A program made the translations under genes and the position numbers. A DNA stretch of 64,000 nucleotides from PALSA-911 sp963743035 (GTDB lineage: Bacteria > Pseudomonadota > Alphaproteobacteria > Acetobacterales > Acetobacteraceae). Under the pieces are notes generated by a model that was given only the letters and a program-made list of their open reading frames with translations, searched no databases and had not been told where the DNA came from. The stretch is taken from the NCBI GenBank assembly GCA_963743035.1, contig CAVUOB010000012.1, positions 124,001-188,000 of the forward strand, in the 5' to 3' direction. This document shows positions 17,121 to 25,460 of this stretch, piece after piece. Each line of letters starts with the position of its first letter. Position 1 is the first letter of the stretch.

Positions 17121-17444
17121 TCAGCCGGGCAGTTTCGCCAGGATGTCGTCGCCTTCCACCTTCACCTCGAACACGTCCAGGTCCTTGTCGATCGGCGCGC
17201 CCTGTCCCTTGCCAGTCTTGACGTCGAACCGGCCGGCATGCAGCGGGCATTCGATGCAGCCATCCTCGAACCAGCCATCCGAAAGCAGCGCGAATTCGTG
17301 CGTGCAGATATTGTCGGTGACGCAGAAACCCCCTTCCGGCATGTGGTAAACGGCGAGGTCCCGCGAGCCGGCGCGCACGCCGACGACCTTGCCCTCCGCC
17401 ACGTCCGCCGTGCCCGCCACCCGCACCCAAGTCGCATCCGCCAT
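17121..17444 (-). CDS. Rieske-type [2Fe-2S] ferredoxin
   Basis: 107 residues, the length of soluble Rieske ferredoxins of dioxygenase systems. Both cluster-binding boxes are intact: C-T-H at CTHEFALLSDG and C-x-x-H at CPLHAGRFD, spaced about 17 residues. It would pass single electrons to an oxygenase. It is divergent from a ferredoxin reductase gene (start-to-start 143 bp), giving a reductase-ferredoxin pair; no oxygenase gene is in the window. Confidence 0.93.
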   Translation of the reverse strand: MADATWVRVAGTADVAEGKVVGVRAGSRDLAVYHMPEGGFCVTDNICTHEFALLSDGWFEDGCIECPLHAGRFDVKTGKGQGAPIDKDLDVFEVKVEGDDILAKLPG

Positions 17445-17587
17445 GTCGTCCGTCCTTCGTTTGAGATGCGGGCAGAATGCCAGGGTCTCCGGATGCTTCC
17501 AACCCGCCCCCCTGTCCCGGCCTATTGTCCCGGCCCTCTTGGCCCACCCCTCTTGGCGCGGATTGATTCCCGGGCGAGCATTGCCGG

Positions 17588-18808
17588 ATGAAAACCACTC
17601 ACGTCATCATCGGCGCCGGCCAGACCGGCGGCTGGGCCGCCACGGCCATGCGCCAGGCCGGTTTCACCGGCCGTATCCTGCTGCTCGGCGACGAGGCCTG
17701 GCGGCCGTATGAGCGCCCGCCGCTGTCCAAGGCCTGGCTGACCGAGGCCGAGCCGCCGGCGGTGCAGTATTTCCACAAGCCGGATCGCTACGGCGAGCTC
17801 GACATCGATTTCCGGCCGAACACGCGGGCGGTCGATATCGACCCGATCGGCCAGCGCGTGCGCCTCGCGGATGACAGCGTCCTCGCTTACGACAAGCTGC
17901 TGATCGCCACCGGCGGCCAGGCGCGCCGGCTGTCCGTGCCGGGTTCGGAACACGCGTTGACGCTGCGCACGATCGAGGATGCCGGGGCCATTCGCAGCCG
18001 GCTCTCCGTCGCGCGGCGCGTCGTCTGCATCGGCGCCGGCGTGATCGGGCTGGAGATCGCCGCCTCCGCCCGCAAGCGCGGCGCCGAGGTGACGGTGCTG
18101 GAAGCCGCGCCCGCGCCGATGGGCCGCAGCGTCACGCCGGAAATCGCCGGCTTCATCACCGACCTGCACCACGGCGCCGGCACCGAGCTGCATTTCAACA
18201 TGGCGGTGGAAGCGATCGACGCCGCGCCGGACGGCACGCTGTCGGTGTTCTGTGCCGGCGGCTTCGGGCTGTCGGGCGACCTCGTGCTCGCGGGGGTGGG
18301 CATGGAGCGCAACCTGGACCTTGCCCGGCGCGCCGGCGTGGCCATCGACGGCGGCATCGTGGTCGACGAATTCGGCCGCAGCTCGGTCGCCAACATCTTC
18401 GCCGCCGGCGACGTGGCGGCGTTCTTCCACCCGCTGTTCGGCAAGCATCTGCGCCTGGAAGCCTGGCGCCACGCGCAGAACCACGGCGTGGCGGTGGGCC
18501 AGGTCATGGCCGGCGGGGACAAGCCCTATGACGACATCCCCTGGTTCTGGACCGACCAGTACGACGTGAACCTGCAGGTCGCCGGCCTGGCGGTGGAAGC
18601 CACCCGGACCATCCTGCGCCCAGGCGACAATCCGCACCAGTTCACCGCCGTGCATCTGCTGGACGACGACCGGGTGATCGCGGTCACCGCCGTCAACGCG
18701 GCGCGCGACATCCGCGCCGGAACCGCAATGATCAAGGCCGCGAGACCCGTGGATGCGGCCGCCATCGCCGATCCGGCGACGCCGCTGCAATCGCTCGTGC
18801 CTCGCTAG
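17588..18808 (+). CDS. FAD-dependent ferredoxin reductase (BphA4/PdR type)
   Basis: 406 residues. The N-terminal FAD-binding GxGxxG reads VIIGAGQTGGWAA; the PYERPPLSK motif is diagnostic for this reductase family. The NADH-binding dinucleotide fold is at CIGAGVIGLEIAASARKRG, and the second FAD motif at VANIFAAGDVAAF. A C-terminal reductase domain follows. It should oxidise NAD(P)H and reduce the divergent Rieske ferredoxin. The intergenic space 17445-17587 is the shared promoter region. Confidence 0.93.
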   Translation: MKTTHVIIGAGQTGGWAATAMRQAGFTGRILLLGDEAWRPYERPPLSKAWLTEAEPPAVQYFHKPDRYGELDIDFRPNTRAVDIDPIGQRVRLADDSVLAYDKLLIATGGQARRLSVPGSEHALTLRTIEDAGAIRSRLSVARRVVCIGAGVIGLEIAASARKRGAEVTVLEAAPAPMGRSVTPEIAGFITDLHHGAGTELHFNMAVEAIDAAPDGTLSVFCAGGFGLSGDLVLAGVGMERNLDLARRAGVAIDGGIVVDEFGRSSVANIFAAGDVAAFFHPLFGKHLRLEAWRHAQNHGVAVGQVMAGGDKPYDDIPWFWTDQYDVNLQVAGLAVEATRTILRPGDNPHQFTAVHLLDDDRVIAVTAVNAARDIRAGTAMIKAARPVDAAAIADPATPLQSLVPR

Positions 18809-18839
18809 GTCCGGTTTCGTTAGATACGGTTGGAGTTTT

Positions 18840-20099
18840 TCAAGCCGCCTGAACCAGCTCGGCGGCCCGGCGCAGATCGGCGACGAAATTGCGGTACTCG
18901 CGCGCCTTGGATTCCGCGTCCGGCAGCCGCAGCAGATAGGACGGGTGCACCGTGACGAACACGCTTTGCCCATCCGCCAGGCTTATCGGCCGCCCCCGCT
19001 CGCGCCCGATGGTCACCTGCCGCCCCAGCACCGCCTGCGCCGCGGTGGCGCCCAGCAGCACGATCAGCTGCGGGCGCAGCACCGCCCGCTCCTGGTCCAG
19101 CCAGACGCTGCAGGCGGCGATCTCGCCGGCGACCGGCTTTTCGTGGATGCGCCGGGTGCCGCGCGGGGCGAACTTGAAATGCTTCACGGCATTGGTGACA
19201 TAGGCGCCGCGGCGGTCGATCCCCGCCTCCTCCAGCGCCCGGTCCAGCAACTGCCCGGCCGGGCCGACGAAGGGACGGCCGATGATGTCCTCCTGATCGC
19301 CGGCCTGCTCGCCCACGAACATCAGCCGCGCGTCGCCGGGACCCTCGCCGAACACGGTCTGCGTCGCCGGCCCGGCCAGCGCGCAGCGCGTGCAGGTCGC
19401 GGCGTCCGCCGATGCGGTATCCAGCGTGGCCGAAACCCCGCGCGCCATCACCACCGGCCCGACCGCCGGGCGGTCCGGCGGGCGCGGGTCCTCGTCCAGT
19501 TCCTCCGCCGCCGGCAAGGTGGAACCCGGCCGTGCCGCGGCCAGGATCTCGCTGCCCCGTTCCCGCCAGAGCCGGGCCAGCGCCGCATCGTCGGCCGGGT
19601 CCGCGCCGGCTCCGAACACCGGCTCCCCACCTTGCCAGTGGGCGCTGCCATCCGGGGTCAGCACCGAGACAGCGAAGCCGGGAAATCGCCGCGCCAGCAG
19701 CCTGGCATTCGCCTCCAGCACGAAATGCCGCGGCGCATACCAGCCGACATAACGTTCCCCGAGCGGGAGATAGCGCAGCTGCGTGCGCATGCGATGCGCT
19801 TCCGCCCGCACCGCCAGCGCCAAGCCCCGGGCCTCTGCCATCACCGCGTCATCGGCGGCTGCCACCAGCCGGTGCAGCAGTGCGAACCGCCCGGGCACGC
19901 GTGCCTGGATCGCCATTTGCGCCAGCGCGACGAGCGTGCGCGAAACCCCGAAGCTGCCGCTGCCCGCCGGCAGTTTGTCGCCGCCCGCGCCGACGAACCA
20001 GGCCACGTCCGCGGGCGGCACGCCCGCCAGCACCAATGCCCGCGTGGCCTGCCGCCACCCGTCCCAGTCGGTCTCGCTTGCCAGCCCTACCCGGATCAT
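18840..20099 (-). CDS. udgX: UdgX-type uracil-DNA glycosylase fused to an N-terminal DUF4130 domain
   Basis: About 419 residues from the ATG at 20099; the frame is open to 20240 but homology-like sequence starts at MIRVGLASETDWDGW. Residues 1-200 resemble DUF4130. The C-terminal half is a family-4-like uracil-DNA glycosylase: GEQAGDQED (motif 1), TNAVKHFKF and VHPSYLLR. The loop RGTRRIHEKP carries the UdgX-specific R-I-H triad, whose His forms a covalent link to the abasic sugar after uracil removal. Divergent from the SDR gene. No iron-sulfur Cys set was checked in detail. Confidence 0.88.
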   Translation of the reverse strand: MIRVGLASETDWDGWRQATRALVLAGVPPADVAWFVGAGGDKLPAGSGSFGVSRTLVALAQMAIQARVPGRFALLHRLVAAADDAVMAEARGLALAVRAEAHRMRTQLRYLPLGERYVGWYAPRHFVLEANARLLARRFPGFAVSVLTPDGSAHWQGGEPVFGAGADPADDAALARLWRERGSEILAAARPGSTLPAAEELDEDPRPPDRPAVGPVVMARGVSATLDTASADAATCTRCALAGPATQTVFGEGPGDARLMFVGEQAGDQEDIIGRPFVGPAGQLLDRALEEAGIDRRGAYVTNAVKHFKFAPRGTRRIHEKPVAGEIAACSVWLDQERAVLRPQLIVLLGATAAQAVLGRQVTIGRERGRPISLADGQSVFVTVHPSYLLRLPDAESKAREYRNFVADLRRAAELVQAA

Positions 20100-20254
20100 T
20101 CCCCATCGAAGCCCATCGGCGGCGCATCGGGCAAGCGCGCCCCGGGATAGCACTTCCGGGGGCGGCACTTGAGGTGACCCGCCAAAGCCGCCACGATCGG
20201 GCAGGCGGCCAAGCAAATGGCCGCGCCGAATAAAACGCATCGGAGGAAACGGGC

Positions 20255-21055
20255 ATGTACACCGGCAAGCGGCTTCTCGACAAAGTGGCGATCGTCTCGG
20301 GCGGTGCCTCCGGCATCGGCGCGGAGACGGCGCGCGTGTTCGCCGCCCATGGCGCCAGCGTGGTGCTGTGCGATGTGCAGGACGAGCTCGGCCAGGCGGT
20401 GGCGAAGGAGATCACCGATGCCGGCGGCGTCGCCGAATACCGCCCGCTCGATGTCTGCAGCGAGGCGCAGTGGATCGCCCTGGTCGAGGCGACCGAGCGG
20501 CGCTACGGCAAGGTCGACGTGCTCGGCAACATCGCCGGCATTTCCGGCCGGGCGGCCGGGATGACGGTGCAGGTCGGCAACATCGCCGGCGTGCCTTTGG
20601 CCGAGCAGACGCTGGAAAGCTGGAACCGCATCATGGAGGTGAACGCGACCGGCGTCTTCCTCGGCAGCAAGAGCGTGATCCCGGCGATGCAGCGCGCCGG
20701 CGGCGGGTCGATCGTCAACATCTCCTCGATCTGCGGCATCATCGGCTCCTTCGCCAATGCCGCCTATCACGCCTCGAAGGGCGCGGTGCGCATCTTCTCC
20801 AAATCCGCGGCGATCCAGTACGCCAAGGACCAGATCCGGGTGAATTCCATCCATCCCGGCTTCGTCGACACGCCGATGGCCCGGCCGGGCCTGCGCGGCA
20901 ACGAGAGCGGCAAGGCGCGCATGGATGCGACCCCCCTCGGCCGCTTCGGCAAGCCGATCGATATCGCCATGGGCTGCCTGTACCTGGCATCCGACGAGGC
21001 TTCCTGGGTGACCGGCACCGAGCTTGTCATCGATGGCGGCCTGGTGGCGAACTGA
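20255..21055 (+). CDS. Short-chain dehydrogenase/reductase (SDR)
   Basis: 266 residues, classical SDR size. Cofactor motif SGGASGIG (TGxxxGxG type) at residue 15, an acidic residue at the end of the second strand (LCDVQ) suggesting NAD preference, NIAG (NNAG-like), catalytic Ser in SIVNISSICG and the YHASK catalytic Tyr-Lys pair. A strong CGGAGGAAAC site precedes the ATG. Substrate unknown. It is followed after 20 bp by a copy of the 282-bp structured repeat. Confidence 0.92.
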   Translation: MYTGKRLLDKVAIVSGGASGIGAETARVFAAHGASVVLCDVQDELGQAVAKEITDAGGVAEYRPLDVCSEAQWIALVEATERRYGKVDVLGNIAGISGRAAGMTVQVGNIAGVPLAEQTLESWNRIMEVNATGVFLGSKSVIPAMQRAGGGSIVNISSICGIIGSFANAAYHASKGAVRIFSKSAAIQYAKDQIRVNSIHPGFVDTPMARPGLRGNESGKARMDATPLGRFGKPIDIAMGCLYLASDEASWVTGTELVIDGGLVAN

Positions 21056-21075
21056 TTGCCGCTTTCCGGAAGGTT

Positions 21076-21357
21076 GCGCCTGTCTGATTGGAGATTGTGC
21101 TTGCGTCCGCCCGTCCGGCGTCAACCCCGAGCCGGCCAAGCGGCCGGGCGCTTCGCGCGGGTTGACCCCGGCCGAGCGGACGAAGCGGGTGCTGGGATCA
21201 GACAAGCCCAAGGTCTGCGCATCTCCGGCTTGCTTCGATCCCAGGCCACCTGCCGGGGCGGGCGGCAAGTCAAGGCGCGCGCAGCGCCCGCGCGCTTGCG
21301 CGGCCCGGCCTTGAGTTGCCGACCGGCACGGCCGGACAATCCGGGTTCGAGGCAGCC
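21076..21357 (+). repeat. 282-bp structured intergenic repeat, copy A
   Basis: It is 95% identical (about 15 mismatches, no gaps) to the reverse complement of 25163-25444. It starts 20 bp after the SDR stop codon, in the same orientation. It can fold into two large imperfect hairpins. The first pairs 21100-21125 with 21161-21185 and is flanked by an outer pair, 21079-21088 with 21195-21206. The second pairs 21263-21276 with 21308-21321. No protein is convincing here. Confidence 0.85.
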
Positions 21358-21431
21358 AAGAGCATTCACGACAATGACAACCGGCTGAACGGCGGCATCG
21401 CCGAATAAATAGACACAGGGAAGGAACCACC

Positions 21432-23103
21432 ATGAAAGTCTACGAAGCGATCGCCCAATCCCTTCTTGCCGAAGGCGTGACCGATTTCTTTGGCCTGATG
21501 GGCGACGGCAATATGTGGCTCTGGGGCGCGCTGTGCCGCGATCCGTCCGTTCGCGCCTATTCCGCCCGCCACGAATCCATGGCCGTCTCGATGGCCGACG
21601 GCTATGCGCGCACCACCGGCAAGGTCGGCGTGGCGATGGTCACCTGCGGGCCGGGGTTGACGCAATGCGGCACGTCCCTGATCGCCGCCTATCGCGGCAG
21701 GACGCCGGTCGTGCTGATCGCCGGCGAGATCATGCAGGGCGCGAAGAACCGCACGCAGTCGATGGACCAGCGCCGCTTCGTCGAGGCCAGCTACACGCGG
21801 TTCCATACGATCACCAGCATCGACAACATGGCCGACGAAATCGCCGAGGCATTCTACGCCGCGCGCGTGCATCGCTGCCCGGTGGTGCTGAACCTGCCGA
21901 TGGATTTGCAGGAGGATGATTTCGATTGGGACTATGACTACCGCCCTTCCACCCTGTTCCTGCCGCCGCGCGTGGAAACGCCGAGCCCGGACCTGCTGGC
22001 GCCGGTAATCGAGAAGCTGATCGCCGCCGAGCGCCCGGTCATCATCGGCGGGCGCGGGGCGATCGCGGCGGGCGCCAGGGACGAGATCATCAAGCTCGCC
22101 GACCGCGTCGGCGCGCTGCTCGCGACCTCATTGCAGGGCAAGGGGCTGTTCGCCGGCCACCCGTGGGATGTCGGCATCTCCGGCGCCTTCGCCTCCGCCC
22201 CGTCCGAGCAGTTGCTGGCGGAAGCGGATTTCGTGCTGGGGGTCGGCGCCGAGCTTGGCTACTACACCACGGAAGGCGGGCTGATCTTCCCGTCGGCCGA
22301 GGTCGCGCGCATCGACATCAAGCCGATGCCGGAGGAGATCGGCGTGATCCCCGGAATGTATGTGCAGGGTGACGGGCGCCGCACCGTGGCCGCGATCAAC
22401 GAGGCGCTGGAGGCCCGCCAGATCCGCAAGGAGGGAATGCGGACCGCGGCCACGCGGGCGGTGCTGGATGCGCCCGCGCATAAATTCGACGCGCCTTCCG
22501 ACGGCCTCGATCCGCGGGCGCTGGCCGGGCACATCGGCGCCGCCTTGCCCAAAGGCGTGCTGCTGACCTGCGGGGCCGGGCATTTCTTCTCCTGGGTCGG
22601 GATGTACACGCCGCTGCCGCAGGGGGCGGAGATCCAGGTACTCCTATAATTTCGGCGCGGTCGGCCAGGGGTTGGGCGTGGCGATCGGCACCGGCGCCGG
22701 CAATCCCGGCCGCCAGCACGTGGCGATCGAGGGCGACGGCAGCCTGATGTTCAACATCCAGGAACTCGAAACGGTCGTGCGCCACAAGATGCAGATGGTG
22801 CTGGTGGTCTGGAACGATGCCGGCTACGGCGCGGAGGTGCACAAGCTGGTGGCCAAGGGCTTCGACGAAAAACTGGCGCAATGGGAATCGCCGGATTTCG
22901 TGGCGCTGGCCAAGGCGTTCGGCGGCGACGGCGTATTGCTGTCGGATGCGTCGGAGGTCGGCCCTGCGATCGCCGAAGGCCTGCGCAAGGGCGGCCTGTA
23001 TCTGATCGACGCGCGCGTATCGCCGACCACCCCGACCGAGCCCTATGCGAAGGTGTATTTCGGCCAGGAAAGCCACGCCCCGCTGCTGCGTCCGGTCGCG
23101 TAG
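21432..23103 (+). pseudogene. ThDP-dependent acetolactate-synthase/decarboxylase-like enzyme, one-base frame break
   Basis: The first 405 codons (21432-22649) contain the ThDP pyrimidine-binding domain with the catalytic Glu (SARHESMAVSMADGYAR) and the middle domain (RPVIIGGRGAI). The frame stops at 22647; removing one base near 22645 restores LYNFGAVGQGLG and the C-terminal domain, with the ThDP/Mg motif EGDGSLMFN ... VVWNDAGYG, ending at 23103. The total, about 556 residues, is the normal length. The gene has a good ribosome site (AAGGAACC). It is either truly broken or carries one extra base in this assembly. Substrate unknown; benzoylformate- or oxalyl-type 2-oxo acids are possible. Confidence 0.85.
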
Positions 23104-23109
23104 CGGGCG

Positions 23110-23727
23110 ATGCATTTCGAGGGCGAGTTCCGCGTTCCCGGCAAGGCGGCGGATGTCATCCGCCGTTTCGCCGACGTGCCGCGCATGGCGGGCTGCATGC
23201 CCGGCGCGGTGCTGGAGCCGCAGGCCGAGGACGGGTCGTGGCCGGGCGCGATGGTGGTTTCATTCGGACCCAAGAAGATCAACTTCAAGGGCCGCGCCAC
23301 CTGCGAGTTCGACAACGATGCGCTGACCGGCGTTGTCCATGGCCGGGGTGCGGCGGATATGCGCGCGGCGCGGATCGGGGTGAAGGTGTCGTTTGCGCTG
23401 GCGGACGATCCGGCGGCCGCCGCGCCGACGACGATCGTGAAGATCGTCTCGGATGCCGAACTCGGCGGCGTGCTGGCGGATTTCGCCCGTACCGGCGGGA
23501 TCGCGGTGGCGAACGTGATCATGGCCGATTTCGCCCGCCGCGCGGCGGAGGAGTTCGCCAGGGACGATGCGCCGGCGCCGGAACCGGAAGCCGCTCCGGC
23601 AGTGGAGGCCGCGTCGCCGCGCCCGGCATCGCCGCCGCCCGTGCCGCTGGCGGCGCAGGGGCTGATATGGGCGGTGATCAAGGCCTATCTCGCCCGGCTC
23701 GGCCGCTGGCTGGGGCTGAGCAAATAG
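23110..23727 (+). CDS. CoxG/SRPBCC-family protein
   Basis: 205 residues. Residues 1-150 match the carbon-monoxide-dehydrogenase subunit G family (helix-grip SRPBCC fold): F-x-V-P-G-K-A-A-D-V start, MPGAVLE, and a repeated central hydrophobic pocket. An acidic, Ala/Pro-rich linker (about 150-180) precedes a C-terminal amphipathic segment (LIWAVIKAYLARLGRWLGL) that could attach to the membrane, as in CoxG. It begins 6 bp after the ThDP enzyme gene, so they share a transcript. CoxG proteins recruit molybdenum hydroxylases; none is present here. Confidence 0.8.
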   Translation: MHFEGEFRVPGKAADVIRRFADVPRMAGCMPGAVLEPQAEDGSWPGAMVVSFGPKKINFKGRATCEFDNDALTGVVHGRGAADMRAARIGVKVSFALADDPAAAAPTTIVKIVSDAELGGVLADFARTGGIAVANVIMADFARRAAEEFARDDAPAPEPEAAPAVEAASPRPASPPPVPLAAQGLIWAVIKAYLARLGRWLGLSK

Positions 23728-23748
23728 GACTGGGCAAATAGGACTGGG

Positions 23749-25023
23749 CTACCGGGCGTTGGCCGGCGCATCCAGGGGCCACAGCGCCGCCCGCCAGCGC
23801 AGCGCGATCGCCAGCGTCAGCGCCAGCCCGACGGCGCAATAGGCCGACGCGGTGGCGGCGAAGCCGATCCGCTCGATCAGCGCGCCGGCGGCCAGCAGCC
23901 CTACCGGCAGGCCGTAGACCGCCAGCATCCGCACCCCCATCACCCGGCCGCGGAATTTCGCCCCGGCGCCGTGCAGCAGCATCACCGCCATCGGCACCAT
24001 CGACAGGCTCTGCGCGAACCCGGCCAGCGCCAGCATCAGCCGCCCGCCGGTCGCGTTCGGCATCTGCACGAAGACCAGCAGGAGCACGTACCAGAGCCCG
24101 GCGAATACCAGCATCATCCGCGCCGGGCGCAATGAGCGTCCGGCCATGCTCACCATCAGCGAGCCCAGCAGGGCGCCGACCGCGAAGCTGGCCACCAGCG
24201 TACCGAGGCCGGTCTGGCCGATATGGTAGATGTTGCGCGCGACATAGGGCAGCAGCCCGCTGGTCAGCGGAAAGGCGGTCATGTTGACCAGAAAGGCCAG
24301 CCACATCGCCGCCAGGGATTGCGGCGAGTCGGCGATGAAGGCCATGCCCTCCCTGAGGTCGCGCCAGAACGACACGCGCGCCAGCCGGTCGGCCGGGTTG
24401 CGCGGCGCGCCGACCCCGAGCGTCAGCAGGAAGCCGCTGGCGTAGAACAGCGCCACCACCAGATAGGCGCCGCCCATGCCGAGCAGCGCGAACAGCCCGG
24501 CCCCGGCCAGCGCGCCGACGACGCGCGCCGAGTCCGAGGTGGTGCGGGCGACGCCCATCGCCGCCATCAGCCGGTCTCCCGGCATCGTCTCGGCCACCAG
24601 CGCATTGCGCATGGCGAGGTCGGACGGGCGGACCAGGCCGGAGACCGCGGCCACGCTGAACACGCAGACCGGATTGAGGATGCCGAGCAAAGCGAGAATG
24701 GCGATCAGACTGGCCAGCGAGGCATAGATCGCGCGCATCCCGCACAGGACGTTCCGGTGCCCCAGCCGGTCGCCGGCCAGGCCGAACAGCGGCGCGATCA
24801 GCGTGCCGAAATACTGCAACGCCCCGAACAGCGTCAGCAGCAGCACCGATCCGGTCTCGACCAGGATGTACCAGCCGAGAATGAGCAGCTCCATCTCGAT
24901 CGCCCAGGAGGTGAGCAGATCGGCCGGCCATTGGAAACGGAAGCTGCGAACCTCGAACGGCGCCAGCAGCGGCAAGCGCGGCCGCGCCGTCCCTGGAGGG
25001 ATGATCGGTGAGCCCCGGGGCAA
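23749..25023 (-). CDS. MFS transporter (enterobactin-exporter-like, MFS_3)
   Basis: 424 residues with about 12 hydrophobic segments and the MFS loop 2-3 signature GLAGDRLGHRNVL. The start appears to be a TTG at 25023, with GAGGAA six bases upstream; no ATG is available before the first membrane segment. It is likely an exporter of a hydrophobic small molecule. It is convergent with the CoxG gene (21 bp gap) and its upstream side faces repeat copy B. Confidence 0.85.
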   Translation of the reverse strand: MPRGSPIIPPGTARPRLPLLAPFEVRSFRFQWPADLLTSWAIEMELLILGWYILVETGSVLLLTLFGALQYFGTLIAPLFGLAGDRLGHRNVLCGMRAIYASLASLIAILALLGILNPVCVFSVAAVSGLVRPSDLAMRNALVAETMPGDRLMAAMGVARTTSDSARVVGALAGAGLFALLGMGGAYLVVALFYASGFLLTLGVGAPRNPADRLARVSFWRDLREGMAFIADSPQSLAAMWLAFLVNMTAFPLTSGLLPYVARNIYHIGQTGLGTLVASFAVGALLGSLMVSMAGRSLRPARMMLVFAGLWYVLLLVFVQMPNATGGRLMLALAGFAQSLSMVPMAVMLLHGAGAKFRGRVMGVRMLAVYGLPVGLLAAGALIERIGFAATASAYCAVGLALTLAIALRWRAALWPLDAPANAR

Positions 25024-25162
25024 AGAGACGTTCCTCGTTCGGCCGGTCTCGATCGCCGGCTGCCTAGCGGCAGGCTAGCGCCCGCCGGCAGTCGGCTCAA
25101 CCCGGGGCCGCCCCGGGGCAGGCGAAGCCCGATAGTTGCGGTTAACCGGGCCATTGTTCCGC

Positions 25163-25444
25163 GGCTGCCTCGATTCCGGATTGTCCGGCCGGAGCGGTCG
25201 GCAACTCAAGGCCGGGCCGCGCAAGCGCGCGGGCGCTGCGCGCGCCTTGACTTGCCGCCCGCCCCGGCAGGTGGCCTGGGATCGAAGCAAGCCGGAGATG
25301 CGCAGTCCTCGGCCTTGTCTGATCCCAGCCCCCGCTTCGTCCGCCCGGCCGGGGTCAACGCGCGCGAAGCGCCCGGCCGCTTAGCCGGCTCGGGGTTGAC
25401 GCCGGACGGGCGGACGCAAGCACAATCACAGATCAGACAGGCGC
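25163..25444 (-). repeat. 282-bp structured intergenic repeat, copy B (inverted)
   Basis: This is the inverted partner of the copy at 21076-21357. Read on the minus strand it begins 17 bp after the polA stop codon, mirroring copy A, which begins 20 bp after the SDR stop. Both hairpins are conserved. Together the two copies bracket the ThDP-CoxG-MFS block (about 3.8 kb) as inverted repeats. Confidence 0.85.
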
Positions 25445-25460
25445 GACGACCCGAGCAGCG

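Noticed and set aside
17522..18973. A 483-codon minus-strand open frame opposite the ferredoxin reductase
   Set aside because: The reductase has every FAD/NAD motif on the plus strand; the opposite frame is low-complexity.
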